Below the pieces are notes generated by a model that was given only the letters and a program-made list of their open reading frames with translations, had not been told where the DNA came from and did not search any database. The position numbers and the translations under genes were made by a program. Shown piece by piece: positions 6,605 to 8,027 of a stretch of 8,027 bases of DNA. The stretch comes from Peptostreptococcaceae bacterium (GTDB lineage: Bacteria > Bacillota > Clostridia > Peptostreptococcales > Anaerovoracaceae), in NCBI GenBank assembly GCA_016650115.1, contig JAENWI010000052.1, positions 1 to 8,027 of the forward strand, read 5' to 3'. How positions within the stretch are numbered: position 1 is the first letter of the stretch; each line of letters begins with the position of its first letter.

Positions 6605-7333
6605 ATGGGAAGACACGGTACAATTGCAGGCCGAAAGGCTTCACAAGATTCAAAAAGAGCGGCTGGCTTTACAAAATATTCAAGAGCCATCACTGTGGCA
6701 GCAAAAGGTGGGGGCGACCCGGATTATAATTTTTCTCTGAAGCATGCTATTGATAAAGCAAAGGGTATTAATATGCCTAATGATAGTATTACAAGAGCTA
6801 TAAAAAAAGGAACCGGAGAACTTGCAGGTGAAGTCTATGAAGAAGAAAGCTTTGAAGGTTACGGGGCCGGAGGGGTTGCAGTTATAGTTGATATTTTGAC
6901 TGACAATAAAAACAGAACAACCGCAGCAATGAAACATGCTTTTGATAAATATGGCGGCAATCTTGGAGTTCGTGGATGTGTATCCTACATGTTCGAAAGA
7001 AAAGGCATCATTGTTATTGAAAAAACAGACGCAGTGAAAGAGAATTCTTTAATGGAGACAGCCCTTGAAGCCGGTATGGAAGATATGATTAATTACGAAG
7101 ACAGTTTTGAAATTCAAACCTCAGTTGAGGATTTCGATAATGTTGCCGAAGCACTTAGAAAGTCCGGATATGAACTTTTAGAATCGGATATTGAATATGT
7201 TCCTTCAGTGGATATAACCCCGGAAAATGATTATGATATAAAGAACCTTAAGAAAATGATTGATATTCTTGAAGAGAATGACGATGTGCAGAAGGTTTAT
7301 CATAATTGTACCATTGATTTAAATGAAGAATAA
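6605..7333 (+). CDS. yebC: YebC/PmpR/TACO1-family protein
   Basis: A 242-residue cytoplasmic protein of the near-universal YebC family. Members were first described as DNA-binding regulators (PmpR), while more recent work on bacterial YebC2 and mitochondrial TACO1 supports a ribosome-associated role in relieving stalling at proline-rich stretches; which applies here cannot be told from sequence. Visible signatures are the N-terminal GRHGTIAGRKASQDSKRA followed by FTKYSRAITVAAKGGGDP, then KGINMPNDSITRAIKKGTGE, the central FEGYGAGGVAVIVD, DNKNRTTAAMKHAFDKYGG and the CVSYMFERKGII strand. The N-terminus departs from the MAGHSKWANIKHRK form of E. coli, replacing it with MGRHGTIAGRK, a variant I associate with Clostridia. 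Length is normal and there is no frameshift. The gene is flanked by its own promoter and terminator, so it is a single-gene unit. Confidence 0.95.
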   Translation: MGRHGTIAGRKASQDSKRAAGFTKYSRAITVAAKGGGDPDYNFSLKHAIDKAKGINMPNDSITRAIKKGTGELAGEVYEEESFEGYGAGGVAVIVDILTDNKNRTTAAMKHAFDKYGGNLGVRGCVSYMFERKGIIVIEKTDAVKENSLMETALEAGMEDMINYEDSFEIQTSVEDFDNVAEALRKSGYELLESDIEYVPSVDITPENDYDIKNLKKMIDILEENDDVQKVYHNCTIDLNEE

Positions 7334-7368
7334 GCGTTGAAAGTATTTTCTTTGTAATATAGCACCAC

Positions 7369-7404
7369 ACCCCAAATGGATGTATTTCTGTTTGGGGTTT
7401 TTTT
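7369..7404 (+). terminator. Intrinsic terminator of yebC
   Basis: ACCCCAAA (7369-7376) pairs perfectly with TTTGGGGT (7391-7398) around a 14-nt loop, followed by a run of seven T (7398-7404). It lies 35 bp after the yebC stop and isolates the secreted-protein gene downstream. Confidence 0.93.
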
Positions 7405-7607
7405 ATGTATTTTACGCCGTAACATTTGTTAATATTTTCGTAAATAATCTTAATATCTCCGAAAAGATTTGATAATATGCCTTTAGTATAGTGTTTATTA
7501 AGGAGGGAGACAGAAAATAATTAAATGAAAATATTTATTAAACTATAAAAGAAATTTGATATTTGTTGAGCGAGAGCTTTACTGATACACAAAGGAAGGA
7601 ACATATT
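7405..7607 (+). promoter_or_regulatory. AT-rich intergenic/leader region before the secreted-protein gene
   Basis: About 200 bp without a convincing gene. It holds nested inverted repeats (TTTACG 7411-7416 with CGTAAA 7439-7444, enclosing TAACA-TT-TGTTA at 7420-7431), a TATAGT hexamer at 7487-7492 without a good -35 box, a weak TTAATA (7450-7455) / TAATAT (7473-7478) pair 17 bp apart, and an isolated AAGGAGGG at 7500-7507 with no start codon in normal range. The working ribosome binding site for the next gene is AAGGAAGGA at 7592-7600. No riboswitch class was recognised. A promoter must exist here because a terminator closes yebC, but its exact position is uncertain. Confidence 0.5.
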
Positions 7608-8027
7608 ATGTTAATGTTAAAAACTAAGTTCGCTAAGTTTGTAATGGGGTTAATGGTTGTTTCAGTTATGACACTTGGAGCCGTATCACCGGTTAATGCT
7701 ACTGAAATCCAGCCAGATTTGGATAATAAGACTAATTACACAGCACAGGAGGAAGCACAGAAAGAATCTTATCATGCTGCTGCTCAATTCTCCTATAATG
7801 ATGATGGGGATAAAGTACTTACAGTAACACCTAAATCAGAGTTCAGATCTCATCATGCCAATTATATGAATCATCATAATGATTTAGATGAAACTCCAGT
7901 AGTTGCTGATGAAGAAACACCAGTTGTAGACGAAGAAACTCCAGTAGTTGCTGATGAAGAAACACCAGTTGTAGACGAAGAGACTCCAGTTGTTGTTGAT
8001 GAAGAAACACCAGTTGTAGACGAAGAG
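7608..8027 (+). CDS. Secreted protein with acidic Thr-Pro-Val repeats (3' end outside window)
   Basis: The reading frame is open for 140 codons to the window edge, so only the N-terminus is seen. Residues 1-31 form a classical Sec signal peptide: lysines near the N-terminus (K5, K7, K10), a hydrophobic core (about 11-26), and a V-N-A cleavage site with likely cut after A31. Residues 32-93 are a polar, non-repetitive segment including a histidine-rich patch (H82, H83, H89, H90). From about residue 94 the chain becomes acidic repeats alternating ETPVVADE and ETPVVDE, which suggests an extended stalk or spacer of a cell-wall or exported protein. No catalytic or anchoring domain is visible; it may lie downstream. 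The start is supported by AAGGAAGGA seven bases upstream. No family is recognised. It is a separate transcription unit from yebC. Confidence 0.85.
   Translation, partial: MLMLKTKFAKFVMGLMVVSVMTLGAVSPVNATEIQPDLDNKTNYTAQEEAQKESYHAAAQFSYNDDGDKVLTVTPKSEFRSHHANYMNHHNDLDETPVVADEETPVVDEETPVVADEETPVVDEETPVVVDEETPVVDEE
7890..8027 (+). repeat. 45-bp in-frame tandem repeat, at least three copies
   Basis: Units at 7890-7934 and 7935-7979 are identical over all 45 bases. A third unit at 7980-8024 differs at three positions (GAA to GAG, GTA to GTT, GCT to GTT), the last changing Ala to Val. Each unit encodes 15 residues made of an eight- and a seven-residue half, so the array has an inner near-repeat. The array continues past the window edge with GAG. 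Confidence 0.95.

Noticed and set aside
7441..7466. A SigD/sigma-28-like promoter (TAAA, 14 bp, then CCGAAAA).
   Set aside because: The -10 part matches only partly, and there is no flagellar or motility context. AT-rich DNA gives such matches by chance.
7890..8027. The tandem repeats as a CRISPR array or other non-coding repeat.
   Set aside because: The units are directly adjacent with no unique spacers, keep the reading frame, and encode a regular peptide repeat after a signal peptide.

Overview
The window looks like chromosomal DNA from a low-GC, anaerobic member of the Clostridia. Three things suggest this: a type A RNase P RNA (Bacillales carry type B), a giant 2-hydroxyacyl-CoA dehydratase-activase-like iron-sulfur protein typical of strict anaerobes, and AT-rich codon use with strong AGGAGG-type ribosome binding sites. 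I cannot name a genus from the sequence alone.

Layout. (1) Bases 1 to about 250 are the 3' two-thirds of rnpB, closed by a hairpin terminator at 257-280. (2) A MATE-family efflux protein gene (313-1689, +) follows at once; its best promoter candidate has its -10 box inside the U-tract of the rnpB terminator. (3) A convergent gene for a cysteine-rich YkgJ-like protein (1626-2195, -) overlaps the 3' end of the MATE gene by 64 bp. It has a perfect-consensus promoter placed so close that its transcript would be almost leaderless. (4) Divergent from it, an extended -10 promoter drives a 1407-residue fusion protein (2314-6537, +): two tandem ASKHA ATPase/activase modules, a four-cysteine segment, and two dehydratase-like halves. 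(5) A YebC/PmpR/TACO1-family gene (6605-7333, +) has its own sigma-A promoter and a strong terminator at 7369-7404. (6) After a 203-bp AT-rich leader region comes the start of a secreted protein (7608 to the window end, +) with a signal peptide and an expanding 45-bp tandem repeat; it runs off the edge.

How the genes relate. Each gene appears to be its own transcription unit, so this is not an operon with a shared pathway. rnpB, yebC and the MATE gene look like core or housekeeping functions. The most interesting object is the 1407-residue protein. It seems to carry, in one chain, both the ATP-driven electron injector (activator) and the electron-accepting iron-sulfur component that are separate subunits in known 2-hydroxyacyl-CoA dehydratases, with each half internally duplicated. 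Its substrate cannot be deduced from this window: no CoA-transferase, ferredoxin or separate dehydratase subunit lies beside it.
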